Source: Microbacterium proteolyticum (GTDB lineage Bacteria; Actinomycetota; Actinomycetes; Actinomycetales; Microbacteriaceae). Taken from it: a stretch of 64,000 bases of DNA. Position numbers and translations under genes: made by a program. Below the pieces are notes generated by a model. The model was not told the origin of the DNA, ran no database searches, and worked only from the letters and a program-made list of their open reading frames with translations. Shown here in pieces: positions 1 through 8,290 of the stretch (positions within the stretch are counted from its first letter, which is position 1; each line of letters starts with the position of its first letter). The stretch is taken from NCBI RefSeq assembly GCF_014192415.1, contig NZ_JACHXY010000003.1:618227-682226 (forward strand), in the 5' to 3' direction.

Positions 1-46
1 TCGCAATCGACAGCCCCTCGGCAATGGCCTCATTCGTACGCCCCAC
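1..46 (-). CDS. possible 5' end of a CDS cut by the window edge
   Basis: A minus-strand frame opens with GTG at 46-44 and runs off the window. Its first residues are VGRTNEAIAEGLSIA. A perfect AGGAGG lies at 56-51, only 4 nt before the GTG, and an in-frame stop lies just upstream, so this would be a true start. The visible residues resemble the second helix of a LuxR-type helix-turn-helix (GxTNxxIAxxL), but 15 residues cannot prove that. The ATG at 33 in another frame is the alternative. Low confidence. Confidence 0.3.
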   Translation of the reverse strand, partial: MGRTNEAIAEGLSIA

Positions 47-88
47 GGAACCTCCTGCCCCAGGCTATCGTCCGCGGGGGCGCCGCAC

Positions 89-517
89 TCAGGACAGCTT
101 CTCGACAACGGACGCGATACGTCGCGCGCGGGTGTCCGCTGCCTTCGCGGACTCGACGCCGGTCACGTGCGCCTTCCGAGCGCTCGGCGACAGGGCGTCG
201 AACGACGCGCGTGCACCGGACTCGGCCAGCGCCGCGGCGAGATCGTCGGGGACCTCGATCGTCCGCGGCGTCGTGTCGAGCGTCAGCGTCACGGTGATGG
301 CATCCCCACCGGACAATCCCGTGGCGGCCCGCTTGTCGGACGAGAACGGAATGAGGAAACGCCCGCCCATCACCCCTATCGTGCTGGCGTAGACGAAGCC
401 GTTGACGTCGACCACGACGGCCGCGCGCTTTCCGCCGCCCAACTCGTCGACGACCGCAGGCGGCACCTCGATGCCGGTGTTGTTCCCCATCTGCGAGAGG
501 GGCGTTTCGAAGCGCAT
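89..517 (-). CDS. DUF1905 / YdeI-OmpD-associated family protein
   Basis: 142 aa. The N-terminal half (about residues 1-80, MRFETPLSQMGNN... then a GGGKRAAVVV stretch) looks like the small beta-barrel DUF1905. The C-terminal half (PDDLAAALAESG...FDALSPSARKAHV) matches the YdeI/OmpD-associated motif, where a helix with SxxKxH is typical. The family is cytosolic and poorly characterised. ATG 517 is chosen because the family fold begins there and the longer frame upstream is arginine-rich noise. No Shine-Dalgarno is visible; CACTGT lies 5 nt before the ATG, so the message may be leaderless. It is divergent from the enoyl-CoA hydratase gene. The function is not known. Confidence 0.8.
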   Translation of the reverse strand: MRFETPLSQMGNNTGIEVPPAVVDELGGGKRAAVVVDVNGFVYASTIGVMGGRFLIPFSSDKRAATGLSGGDAITVTLTLDTTPRTIEVPDDLAAALAESGARASFDALSPSARKAHVTGVESAKAADTRARRIASVVEKLS

Positions 518-670
518 GCCGCACAGTGTGCCAGAGCCTCCCGTCGGCGGCGCGGAAACGTCCGCACCCGCGTCGGACAATCCGCTCCCCCTCAGGCTCC
601 GAAGACCACGTAGCGGCGGTGCGGAATGCATGAGCCGCCGGTGGGGGCGCACCGACGACTGGCTGAGAAC

Positions 671-1480
671 ATGACGGAATCCGTACGACTGCACGTCTCC
701 GATGGCGTGGCCCGGGTCACCCTGAACCGACCCGATGACGGCAACGCGATCAACCTCGAGCTCGCGCGAGCTCTTCGTCGCGTCGTGGAGCGTATCGCCG
801 TGATCTCACCGCGCGTCGTGGTGCTCAGCGGCGACGGGGGCACGTTCAGCTCCGGCGGCGACGTGGTCGAGATGGCCGCGGCCGACGACCTCGGCGACTA
901 CGTGTACGAACTCGCGACGACATTCCACGGCGCGCTCGCGAGCCTGTCCGACATCGACGCGGTCATCATCGCGGCGGTAGACGGTGTCGCGGCGGGCGGC
1001 GGGCTCGGGCTCGCACTCTGCGCCGATGTGGTCCTCGCCTCCGAACGCGCCCTGTTCCTCACCGCATACGAGGCCATCGGGCTGAGCCCCGACAGCGGTG
1101 CGTCCTACCTCCTCCCCCGGGTCATCGGCGCATCCCGTGCGCGCGCCATGAGCGCGGTCGGCCTTCGACTGGATGCCGCGGCGGCCCAGGAGATCGGTCT
1201 GGTCCACGCCGTGACGCCGTCGGCCGACCTCGACGACGCCGTGTGGGCGATGGCCACGCGGCTCGCCGCACGTCCGCAGACTCACATGGCCGCATCACGC
1301 GCCCTGTTCCGCGGCGCGGACCCGCAGGAGTTCCGTCGCCACCTCGAGGCGGAGGCGCAGGCGATCCGCGCCGCAGCCGCGTCGCCCGACGCCGCGCGCC
1401 TCATCCGCGAGCACGCCATCCGCGCCGAGCGCAGCGCCGCCGCCCTCCGGCGTCGCGCCGAACGGGCCCGCGCGGCGTAG
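671..1480 (+). CDS. enoyl-CoA hydratase/isomerase family protein
   Basis: 269 aa, the usual crotonase length. The oxyanion-hole segments are visible: FSSGGD at residues 59-64 and AAGGGLGLALCAD at 107-119. GLSPDSGASYLLPRVIG (137 on) carries an Asp where classical hydratases have the second catalytic Glu, as in PaaG-type isomerases, so isomerisation or another crotonase reaction on an acyl-CoA is as likely as hydration. ATG 671 is preferred over an upstream in-frame ATG at 626. A CTGGCT box ends 6 nt before it and no ribosome site is present, which fits leaderless expression. The acyl-CoA substrate cannot be told from context, since the neighbours are unrelated. Confidence 0.85.
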   Translation: MTESVRLHVSDGVARVTLNRPDDGNAINLELARALRRVVERIAVISPRVVVLSGDGGTFSSGGDVVEMAAADDLGDYVYELATTFHGALASLSDIDAVIIAAVDGVAAGGGLGLALCADVVLASERALFLTAYEAIGLSPDSGASYLLPRVIGASRARAMSAVGLRLDAAAAQEIGLVHAVTPSADLDDAVWAMATRLAARPQTHMAASRALFRGADPQEFRRHLEAEAQAIRAAAASPDAARLIREHAIRAERSAAALRRRAERARAA

Positions 1481-1704
1481 ATGAACGTCGTGCGGAGCGC
1501 AATCCCCCCGCACCCCCGACGACGACCTCGTAGCTTCGGATCCGTTGCGGAGGGCCTCGGAGAGTACTCGGGGGCCTTCTGTCGTTTTCCGGGCCTTATC
1601 CGAAGACCGATGTCGGGCGCGAGGGCCAATCCGAACCGTGGTGTTCCTCCGAAGATGTGGTGAGGCGACCGGACGGTCGCTGCCAACACTCTGGGAGATT
1701 CATC

Positions 1705-2115
1705 ATGAGTTCATCACCCAATCGCCTCGTGGCCACCGCCTTCGGCGCTGTCTACCTGCTCGTCGGACTGCTCGGCTTCGCCGTCACCGGCGGCGTCGGT
1801 TTCATCGCCACCGAGGGTGGCCTGCTGCTCGGCATCTTCGAGGTCAACCCGCTGCACAACATCGCGCACCTCCTGATCGGTGGCGCGCTGCTGGTCGCCG
1901 GCCTTGCGAACGCCCGCGCCGCGAAGGGTGTCAACACCACCGTCGGCGCCGTCTACCTGCTGCTCGGTGTCGTCGGCTTCTTCCTCACCGGAACGGCGGC
2001 GAACATCCTCGCCCTGAACGTGCCCGACCACTTCCTGCACCTCGGCAGCGCCGTCGTGCTGCTGGGTGTCGGCCTCGGCACCGAGCGCAGCATCCCTCGC
2101 ACCGCGGCGGTGTGA
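1705..2115 (+). CDS. DUF4383 family membrane protein
   Basis: 136 aa with four hydrophobic segments (about residues 7-27, 46-64, 75-95 and 108-124). The family signature includes NPLHNIAHLLIGGALL and a repeated GAVYLLxGxxGF motif, which occurs in both halves (residues 14-24 and 81-91) and suggests an internal duplication. These small actinobacterial membrane proteins have no established function. GGGAG at 1693-1697 sets the start. The next gene begins one base after the stop, so the two are almost certainly co-transcribed. The 200 bp upstream hold no other gene. Confidence 0.85.
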   Translation: MSSSPNRLVATAFGAVYLLVGLLGFAVTGGVGFIATEGGLLLGIFEVNPLHNIAHLLIGGALLVAGLANARAAKGVNTTVGAVYLLLGVVGFFLTGTAANILALNVPDHFLHLGSAVVLLGVGLGTERSIPRTAAV

Positions 2116-2116
2116 G

Positions 2117-2650
2117 ATGACCGCCGCGACCTTCACGCGGTCGTGGCCCTCCGTGTCCGCATGGGGGGCCGGCCTCATCGTCGCCGCCCTCGGTGCGGGC
2201 GCGATCGTCCGCCCCGGCTCCGAGGCCGTCACCGTCGTCCTCGGAGCCGGGGCGGTGGTCCTCGGACTCGCCGCCCTGGCCTGGGGAGGTGCGGTCCTGG
2301 CCGCCGGTCGCGTGCTCGTGCCGCGAGCCGCCCTGGGCGGATCGCTCACGGCACTGGTGCTGACCGCGGCGCTCGTCTTCGCCGACCCGGCGCACACCAG
2401 CATCCTGGGCGCCGCCGCGGCATCCGTGCTCTTCGTCGTCGTCGGCGGGACCGCGGCCGGCCACCTCCGGCGGGCCCGTCGCGACGGCGGTGTCGTCGAC
2501 CGGACGGCGCAGCCGATGAGCGTCATCGGCCTGCTCGTGGCCGCCGCCGTCATCGCCGTCGTCGTCACGCCGGCCCTCGGGGCGACTCAGAACGCCGTGC
2601 TGCTGCGTGACGACGGCACCGTTCCGGTCATCACCCACGAGGGTCACTGA
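2117..2650 (+). CDS. hypothetical integral membrane protein
   Basis: 177 aa, not recognised as a named family. Hydrophobic stretches lie at about residues 13-30, 38-60, 68-98 (possibly two helices), 102-118 and 134-153, pointing to four or five membrane helices. A charged RRARRDGG loop lies before the last helix. The tail (LRDDGTVPVITHEGH) is polar. The start ATG follows the DUF4383 stop by one base, which implies translational coupling and a shared role at the membrane. No catalytic motif is visible. Confidence 0.75.
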   Translation: MTAATFTRSWPSVSAWGAGLIVAALGAGAIVRPGSEAVTVVLGAGAVVLGLAALAWGGAVLAAGRVLVPRAALGGSLTALVLTAALVFADPAHTSILGAAAASVLFVVVGGTAAGHLRRARRDGGVVDRTAQPMSVIGLLVAAAVIAVVVTPALGATQNAVLLRDDGTVPVITHEGH

Positions 2651-2677
2651 TCCGGAGCCCGCCCGCTCACACGGTGG

Positions 2678-2690
2678 CAGGCTGGAAGGG
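2678..2690 (+). promoter_or_regulatory. -10 box and leaderless start of the MpaB-type gene
   Basis: CAGGCT at 2678-2683 lies 6 nt before the GTG at 2690. The GGAAGG in between touches the start codon and is too close to act as a ribosome site, so transcription probably begins at the GTG itself. Confidence 0.5.
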
Positions 2691-3613
2691 TGACACACGC
2701 CCCCTCCTCCCCCACCCCCGACTGGATCCAGTCGCTCCGCGGGAAGATCCTGGTCGCCCTCGCGGGTGACCCGACCGGCATGGCCCCCTATGTGCGCGAC
2801 ATCGCCGAAGGCGATGACGCGGGGTACTTCGTCGAGAACGGCCCCGCGTGGACGGTGCACGCCGGAATGGGCACGCTGGTGGCCGGCATCCGGGCCCTTC
2901 TGCTGCAGGCGTTGCACCCGGGGGCCCTCGCGGGGGTGCACGACTGGTCGCGCTACCGCGAAGACCCGATCGGCCGTCTCACCGGCACGGTGCGGTGGGT
3001 GATCACGCTGACGTACGGCTCGAAGACCCAGGCGGATGCCGAGACCCGCCGCGTCGGACGCTTCCATCAGCGGGTGAAGGGCGAGTACCGCGCGGGCGAC
3101 GGCGCCGAACGCACCTACACGGCGGAAGCGACGGACCTCGTCCGGTGGGTGCATCTCGCCTTCACCGACGCCTTCCTCGCCGGCCACGAGGCGTCGAAGA
3201 AGCAGATTCCCGGCGGACCCGACGCCTACGTCGCGGACTGGGCGACGGCCGGTCGCTTGATGCGCGTCGTCGACCCGCCCCTCACCCGGGACGCGCTGCG
3301 CGGCGAGATCGACGGCTTCTACGCGCGCGGGGAGCTGCGCGGCGGCGAGCGCGTCGACGAGGTCGTGCGGTTCTTGCGAAAGCCACCGTTCCCCGGCGTC
3401 ATGGGTGTGGCCTATCGCGTGCTGTTCGCGGCGGCCGTGGCGACCATCCCCCGCCGCTACCGCAAGATGCTGGGCGTGCGGCGGTGGCCGCTGCCCGTGT
3501 TGACGGTGACGCGGGTGATCCTGCGCATCACCGAGCGCGCTCTCGGGTCAGGACCGCGCGCACAGGACATGGCGTACGCGCGTCTGCGGAGGCTGGAGCG
3601 GGAGGCGGCGTGA
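2690..3613 (+). CDS. oxygenase MpaB family protein (DUF2236)
   Basis: 307 aa. The family is related to latex-clearing protein and fungal MpaB, haem- or metal-dependent oxygenases; most bacterial members have no known substrate. Typical elements are LLLQALHPGALAGVHDWSRY with the conserved histidine, DPIGRLTGTVRWV, the ETRRVGRFHQRVKG segment, and WVHLAFTDAFLAG. No signal peptide is visible; a C-terminal helix near TVTRVILRITERALG may touch the membrane. GTG 2690 is used as a leaderless start. The stop codon overlaps the GTG of the DUF1992 gene (GTGA), so the two are translated together. Confidence 0.8.
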   Translation: MTHAPSSPTPDWIQSLRGKILVALAGDPTGMAPYVRDIAEGDDAGYFVENGPAWTVHAGMGTLVAGIRALLLQALHPGALAGVHDWSRYREDPIGRLTGTVRWVITLTYGSKTQADAETRRVGRFHQRVKGEYRAGDGAERTYTAEATDLVRWVHLAFTDAFLAGHEASKKQIPGGPDAYVADWATAGRLMRVVDPPLTRDALRGEIDGFYARGELRGGERVDEVVRFLRKPPFPGVMGVAYRVLFAAAVATIPRRYRKMLGVRRWPLPVLTVTRVILRITERALGSGPRAQDMAYARLRRLEREAA

Positions 3614-4197
3614 GCGAGGATCCGCGTCAGGCGGCCGAGCAGTACCGCCTCGATCGCCGGCTGCGGGAGGCGGGGCTCGCCCCGTCGCCCGACGAGCGGG
3701 CGGCGAACGAGGCTGAGCGTGAGACGGCGTCAGGGCCGGCGCGGGGATCGACGTCGGCCGAACGCGCGGCATACGTCGAGACCGCGATCCAGCAGGCCAT
3801 CCGCCGCGGCGAGTTCGACGATCTGCCCGGGGCGGGCAAGCCCCTCCCCGACCTCGGGGGCGGGCATGACCCGGATTGGTGGATCCGCCGAAAGATCGAG
3901 ACGGAGAAGCTCACCGGGCTCGGGCCACCGGCCCTCACCCTGCGTGTCGAGCACGCCGAGATGGCGGAGCGATTGGATGCCATCGCGCGCGAGCCCGAGG
4001 TGCGCGAAGCCGTGGAGGACTTCAACCGTCGGGTGATCGACGCGCGGCGGCAGCTGCTCGGCGGACCGCCGGTGGTGACACCCACGGTCGACGTGGAGGC
4101 CGAGGTGGCGGCGTGGACTGCGCGGCGGCGGGCGCGCGAGGTGGCGGCGACGGTGGAGACTCCCGTGCGGAAGCGGCGGTGGTTCGGGCGGCGGTGA
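3610..4197 (+). CDS. DUF1992 (DnaJ-C28-like) domain protein
   Basis: 195 aa. The conserved block from about residue 50 (YVETAIQQAIRRGEFDDLPGAGKPL then DWWIRRKIETE) is the DUF1992 signature, shared with the conserved region of eukaryotic DNAJC28. The bacterial proteins are cytosolic and of unknown role. The C-terminus ends in a basic VRKRRWFGRR tail. The GTG start overlaps the stop of the upstream oxygenase gene by 4 bases. It converges with the CitE-like gene, whose stop lies 34 bp away. Confidence 0.85.
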   Translation: MSEDPRQAAEQYRLDRRLREAGLAPSPDERAANEAERETASGPARGSTSAERAAYVETAIQQAIRRGEFDDLPGAGKPLPDLGGGHDPDWWIRRKIETEKLTGLGPPALTLRVEHAEMAERLDAIAREPEVREAVEDFNRRVIDARRQLLGGPPVVTPTVDVEAEVAAWTARRRAREVAATVETPVRKRRWFGRR

Positions 4198-4231
4198 CGC
4201 CCGGTCCTTCGGCGGACTCGGACGCCCGGGC

Positions 4232-5062
4232 TCAGAGGGCGGCCAGCGCCTCCGCGCGCTCCACCAGGGCGCGAGCCCGGGCGAGGGTCGGAGCGTAGGA
4301 ACCGTCGACCGGACCGTCGGGGGTCGCCGACAGCAGCGACCTCGCGGCCTCCACCTCGGCGGGCGACGGCGTGAAGCCCGTGTGCGCGCCGGCGACGGCG
4401 GCATCCCGCAATGCCAGCGTGCCGGTGAACCCCATGGCGACCGCGTGCAGCGCGGCATCCCGGGCCTGCTCGATCGGACCGCACGGGCCGTCGATGGGTC
4501 CCGCGATCCCCGCGGCGGCCGAGGCCACCACGAGCTGCGCGCGCGGCCACGACAGCGCGATGCGGTCGGCCGCCATGCCCGTGTCGCGCCGGAAGTCTCC
4601 CGTACCGAACGCAAGGCGACGGGTGGCGGGGTGTGCGGCGATCGCCGGGGCAGCGAGGAGTGCTGCGGCCGACTCGACCATCGCCACGATCGGGGTGCCG
4701 CCCGGGAGGGAGTCCGCCACGTGGGCGACATCGTCGGGGCCGGCGCACATCGCCAGGACGACGCCCGCGAGGCGCTCGTCGAGGTCGCGGCAGAGTTTCA
4801 GGTCGTCGTCTCCGTCGCGGGTGCCGGCGGCGCTGATCCGCAGCCAGACCGGGGCGTCGGCCGCGGCGCGACGCGCCCGCTCGCGTCCCTCGGCCTTGCG
4901 GCCGGCGGGGAGCCCGTCTTCGAGGTCGAGCACGAGGACGTCGGCGGTGGTCTCGAGGCCACCCGCGAGGGGCGAGCGCAGCATCCACGTGCGGGCGAGG
5001 TCCACACGCGCAGGGGCGGGGGCGGCCGAAGCCGCCCCCGCCGGGGTGTGCGCAATGGTCAC
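4232..5062 (-). CDS. CitE-like HpcH/HpaI lyase family protein
   Basis: 276 aa, the length of citrate lyase beta and malyl-/citramalyl-CoA lyases. It has the metal-site pattern of the family: VLDLEDGLP near residue 40, MVESAAAL with the ligand Glu, and FGTGDFRRDTG with the Asp. It would cleave a 3-hydroxyacyl-CoA to acetyl-CoA or glyoxylate products in the cytosol. No alpha or gamma citrate lyase subunit is nearby, so a stand-alone acyl-CoA lyase is more likely than citrate lyase. Its GTG start overlaps the stop of dctA (GTGA), so it is coupled to dicarboxylate uptake and probably under the two-component system upstream. Confidence 0.8.
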   Translation of the reverse strand: MTIAHTPAGAASAAPAPARVDLARTWMLRSPLAGGLETTADVLVLDLEDGLPAGRKAEGRERARRAAADAPVWLRISAAGTRDGDDDLKLCRDLDERLAGVVLAMCAGPDDVAHVADSLPGGTPIVAMVESAAALLAAPAIAAHPATRRLAFGTGDFRRDTGMAADRIALSWPRAQLVVASAAAGIAGPIDGPCGPIEQARDAALHAVAMGFTGTLALRDAAVAGAHTGFTPSPAEVEAARSLLSATPDGPVDGSYAPTLARARALVERAEALAAL

Positions 5063-6510
5063 GAACGGCTCCGAGCCACAGCCTCCGCCTCCGCCTTGGC
5101 GCGGAAGGCGTCGAGCGTGTCGGTGTCGACCGTGGCGGGGCCGGTGCCGGCCTCGGCCGAGGCCTGCTGCTTGGCATCCGCCGACGTGTTGACCGACCCG
5201 TGGTCGTCGCCGGTGAGCAGGTTCTCGTCGAACGGGATCCGGCCGGCGAGCACCTCGCCGACGCGCTCGCGGTCGTACTGCTTGGTCCAGGCGCCGATCA
5301 GCATGGTGGCCACCGCGTTGCCGGTGAAGTTGGTGACGGCGCGGGCCTCGGACATGAAGCGGTCGATACCGACGATGACGCCGACGCCGTTGACCAGGTC
5401 GGGGCGGTATGCCGAGAGACCACCGGCGAGTGTCGCCAGGCCCGCACCGGTGACACCGGCCGCACCCTTGGAGGCGATGATCATGAAGACCATGAGGCCG
5501 ATCTGCTCGGGGATCGACATCGGGGCGCCCATCGCCGAAGCGATGAACAGCGACGCCATGGTCAGGTAGATCGCGGTGCCGTCGAGGTTGAAGGAGTAAC
5601 CGGTCGGGACGGTGATGCCCACGACGGGCTTCGAGACACCGAGGTGCTCCATCTTGGCGATGAGGCGGGGAAGCGCAGCCTCGGACGACGAGGTGCCGAC
5701 GATGAGGAGGTACTCGCGGCCCAGGTACTTCATGAGCGCGAAGATGTTGACGCGGGTCACGGCGTACAGCAGCGTGCCGAGAACACCGACGATGAACACG
5801 AAGCACGTGAGGTAGAACGCACCCATCAGGATGCCGAGGCTGATGACGGCGGCGAAGCCGGTCTTGCCGACGACGGCGGCGATCGCGCCGAACGCACCGA
5901 GCGGGGCGAGCCAGAGGATCATGCCCAGGATGCGGAAGACGAGCACCTGGAAGTTGCGGATGGCGTCGACCATCTTCGCGCCGCGCTCGCCCATGCGCTG
6001 CAGGGCGAAGCCGACGAGCAGGGCGATGAACAGCACCTGGAGGATGCTGCCGCCGGTGAAGGCAGAGAAGAACGTCGTCGGGATGATGCCCAGGATGAAG
6101 TCCTGCGTGGTGGTGGGCTCGGCCGCCGCCTCGTAGGTGGCGCCGGCGATGTTGAGGCCCTCACCGGGGTGGATGATGTTGCCGACGATGAGGCCGATGA
6201 TCAGCGCGAACGACGACATGATCAGGAAGTAGACCATCGCCAGGCCACCGATCTTGCCGACCGTGGAGGCTTTGGCGATCGATCCGATGCCGACGACGAT
6301 CGTGCAGAAGATCACCGGGGCGATCATCATCTTGATCAGGCTGACGAAGCCCTTGCCGATCGGTTCGAGCGTCGTCGCGAACGCGGGGGCTACGAGGCCC
6401 ACGACGATGCCGCCGACGACGGCGATGATCACCGAGATGTAGAGCCAGTGGTTCGGGTCGATCTTCTTGCGAGGCCGACCGTCGCGAGTGGTGCGGAGTG
6501 AAAGAGCCAT
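5059..6510 (-). CDS. dctA: C4-dicarboxylate/cation symporter, DctA type
   Basis: 483 aa. The DAACS family hallmarks are clear: GTSSSEAALPRLIAKM (the serine-rich loop), GYSFNLDGTAIYLTMA, SKGAAGVTGAGLATLAGG, and GIDRFMSEARAVTNFTGN. The protein would carry succinate, fumarate, malate or a related dicarboxylate inward with H+ or Na+. Eight membrane segments and re-entrant loops are expected. The C-terminal 60 residues are polar and Ala-rich. The start is fixed by AGGAG about 8 nt upstream. It heads an operon with the CitE-like gene and is divergent from a CitA/DcuS-type sensor kinase, the classic arrangement for dicarboxylate-induced transport. Confidence 0.93.
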   Translation of the reverse strand: MALSLRTTRDGRPRKKIDPNHWLYISVIIAVVGGIVVGLVAPAFATTLEPIGKGFVSLIKMMIAPVIFCTIVVGIGSIAKASTVGKIGGLAMVYFLIMSSFALIIGLIVGNIIHPGEGLNIAGATYEAAAEPTTTQDFILGIIPTTFFSAFTGGSILQVLFIALLVGFALQRMGERGAKMVDAIRNFQVLVFRILGMILWLAPLGAFGAIAAVVGKTGFAAVISLGILMGAFYLTCFVFIVGVLGTLLYAVTRVNIFALMKYLGREYLLIVGTSSSEAALPRLIAKMEHLGVSKPVVGITVPTGYSFNLDGTAIYLTMASLFIASAMGAPMSIPEQIGLMVFMIIASKGAAGVTGAGLATLAGGLSAYRPDLVNGVGVIVGIDRFMSEARAVTNFTGNAVATMLIGAWTKQYDRERVGEVLAGRIPFDENLLTGDDHGSVNTSADAKQQASAEAGTGPATVDTDTLDAFRAKAEAEAVARSRS

Positions 6511-6530
6511 CAGCGCCTATCTCCTCTTTC

Positions 6531-6544
6531 TAACGTCATTGTTA
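6531..6544. promoter_or_regulatory. candidate response-regulator site before dctA
   Basis: An AT-rich TAACGTCATTGTTA has inverted TAAC/GTTA arms and sits in the leader or promoter of dctA, in otherwise GC-rich DNA. CitB/DcuR-type regulators bind AT-rich sites, so this is a plausible target. Binding is inferred only. Confidence 0.3.
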
Positions 6545-6651
6545 ATTCCGGCGGGAGCGCCGGGTGGGTGAGATGTCTTTTGTCTCCGGCGGGGCCGCCG
6601 GTGGATGTCATGACTGTGGTCGACGGCGAGCTCCACGACGATTTGTGGTCG

Positions 6652-6665
6652 TATTGTTCACGGCA
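6652..6665 (+). promoter_or_regulatory. -10 box and leaderless start of the sensor kinase
   Basis: TATTGT at 6652-6657 stands 7 nt before the ATG at 6665, and no Shine-Dalgarno sequence intervenes. Confidence 0.5.
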
Positions 6666-8290
6666 TGGACGCGAAAGGGCGAAGGATGCGACTGAGCGTG
6701 GGTGGGCGTCTGGCTCTCGTGTCGCTCGGCGTCGTCGTGCTCGTCGCCGGGGTGCTCGCCGCGCTCCTGTCCGTGCAGTTGAGCGACTCCGGGCAGCGCG
6801 AGGCCGCGCAAGTGACCCGGTCGGTGGCCGAGACGTTCGCACACGAGGCGGAGATCGCCACCCTCGCCGCCGCCCGCGACTCCGACCGCCTGCAGCCGAT
6901 GGTCGAGCAGATCCTCCCGGACGCCGACCTCTCGTTCGTCACGATCATGACGCCCGACGGCACCCGTCTCACTCACCGCAATCGCTCCGAGATCGGCCTG
7001 CCGTACCAGGGTTCGCGGGCCGAGGCCCTCGCGGGCGAGAGCTTCACCGAGGTCTACGTGGGAACGCTCGGACCCTCGGTGCGCACCATCGTGCCCATCC
7101 GCGAGGGCGGCGACGAGGCCGGACCGATCGTCGGCCTCGTGGCCGTGGGCGTCACGCTCGGCGCCGTGCAGCAGGACCTCGCCGCCCGTGTGCCCCTGAT
7201 CGTCGCGGCATCCGCGGCCATCGTCGGCTTCGGAGTGCTGGGGGCCCTCTTCGTGCGACGCAGCGCCCGGCGGGTGACCGGGTCGTACACGCCTCGCGAG
7301 CTGGCTCGCCTCGTCGAGAGCTACGAGACCGTTCTGCACTCGCTGCGCGAAGGACTCGTGGTCACCGACCGCGACGGACGCATCGTGCTCTACAACGACG
7401 AGGCCGCCGACCTGCTGGGGCTTCCGCCGGCGATCACCGGTCAGGTCTCGCTCGACCCCCACGACGTCGACATGGACGCAGACCTGGCGGACGCCATCGC
7501 CGGTGGTCGCCGCCTGGTCGAGGAGACCATCGTGAACGGAGACCGCGTGCTGCTGGTCAACCAGGAGGAAGCGAGGGACCTCGCCGGCCGGCGCGCGCCG
7601 GAGCGCGGACGCGTGATGACCCTGCGCGACCGATCCGAGCTGCAGGCCCTGCTCGGCGAGCTGGAGGGCGTGCGCACGCTCAGCGACACCCTGCGCTCGC
7701 AGACGCACGAGCACGGCAACCGCCTGCACGCGCTGTTGGCCCTGCTCGAGCTCGGGCGCATCGACGAAGCACGGCGCCTCATCGTGGCATCCACCGAGGA
7801 CCGTCAAGAACTCGCCGACCGCCTCGTCTCGGACGACGACGACGCCGTCATCGTCGCCCTGCTGCTCGGCAAGCTCGACGAGGCCGCCGAGCGGGGCGTG
7901 CGCCTCGACCTCCACGTCGCCGAACCCGCCCCCCACGTGCCACTGGCGGCTCCGGAGGCGGTGACGGTGGTCGGCAACCTCGTCGACAACGCCCTGGACG
8001 CCGCGGCGGCGGGCGCCGACCCCCGCTGGGTGAGGGTCTCCCTCGCCGAACGCGAGGGAGACGCCGTGCTCGAGGTCTCCGACAGCGGGGCGGGGTTCGA
8101 CCCGGCGCTGCGGGACCCCTTCGCCTACGGCGCCTCGACCAAGCCCGCGCACATGCCGGGCGGGCGCGGCGTCGGCCTCGCGCTCGTGCGCGACATCGTG
8201 GCCGCGCGCGGAGGGACGCTGCAGCTCGCGGCCGAACCGACGACGGTGAGGGTGTTCCTGCCCGTGGTGTCCGATCAGGTGCCGGCATGA
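6665..8290 (+). CDS. CitA/DcuS-family sensor histidine kinase
   Basis: 541 aa. A first membrane helix lies at residues 16-37, an extracytoplasmic sensor domain of the CitA/DcuS type at about 40-175, and a second helix at 176-197. A cytoplasmic PAS domain follows (LREGLVVTDRDGRIVLYNDEA), then the H-box RSQTHEHGNRLH, where His348 fits the phosphorylated His of the DcuS motif. The HATPase domain has GNLVDNALDAA, DSGAGFD and GGRGVGLALV. Such kinases sense citrate, fumarate or malate outside the cell. It overlaps the response regulator gene by 4 bases (ATGA) and faces dctA across a 150-bp spacer, so dctA/citE induction by external dicarboxylate is the likely output. Confidence 0.9.
   Translation: MDAKGRRMRLSVGGRLALVSLGVVVLVAGVLAALLSVQLSDSGQREAAQVTRSVAETFAHEAEIATLAAARDSDRLQPMVEQILPDADLSFVTIMTPDGTRLTHRNRSEIGLPYQGSRAEALAGESFTEVYVGTLGPSVRTIVPIREGGDEAGPIVGLVAVGVTLGAVQQDLAARVPLIVAASAAIVGFGVLGALFVRRSARRVTGSYTPRELARLVESYETVLHSLREGLVVTDRDGRIVLYNDEAADLLGLPPAITGQVSLDPHDVDMDADLADAIAGGRRLVEETIVNGDRVLLVNQEEARDLAGRRAPERGRVMTLRDRSELQALLGELEGVRTLSDTLRSQTHEHGNRLHALLALLELGRIDEARRLIVASTEDRQELADRLVSDDDDAVIVALLLGKLDEAAERGVRLDLHVAEPAPHVPLAAPEAVTVVGNLVDNALDAAAAGADPRWVRVSLAEREGDAVLEVSDSGAGFDPALRDPFAYGASTKPAHMPGGRGVGLALVRDIVAARGGTLQLAAEPTTVRVFLPVVSDQVPA

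Noticed and set aside
1985..3187. 400-codon minus-strand frame across the small membrane protein and MpaB genes
   Set aside because: Spans two supported genes in antisense, with Arg/Gly/Asp-rich composition and no motif.
4198..4231. GCCCGG/CCGGGC pair between the DUF1992 and CitE-like stops
   Set aside because: Too short and mismatched to call a terminator with confidence.
5441..5460. ACCGGTGACACC resembling the shared operator
   Set aside because: It lies inside dctA coding sequence and encodes conserved residues; similar strings occur in mmuM and GH43 coding regions, so single copies in genes are chance.
5200..6501. 433-codon open frame on the plus strand over dctA
   Set aside because: Antisense of dctA; the translation is an Asp/Glu/Arg/Gly-rich string with no fold signature, typical of GC-rich DNA.
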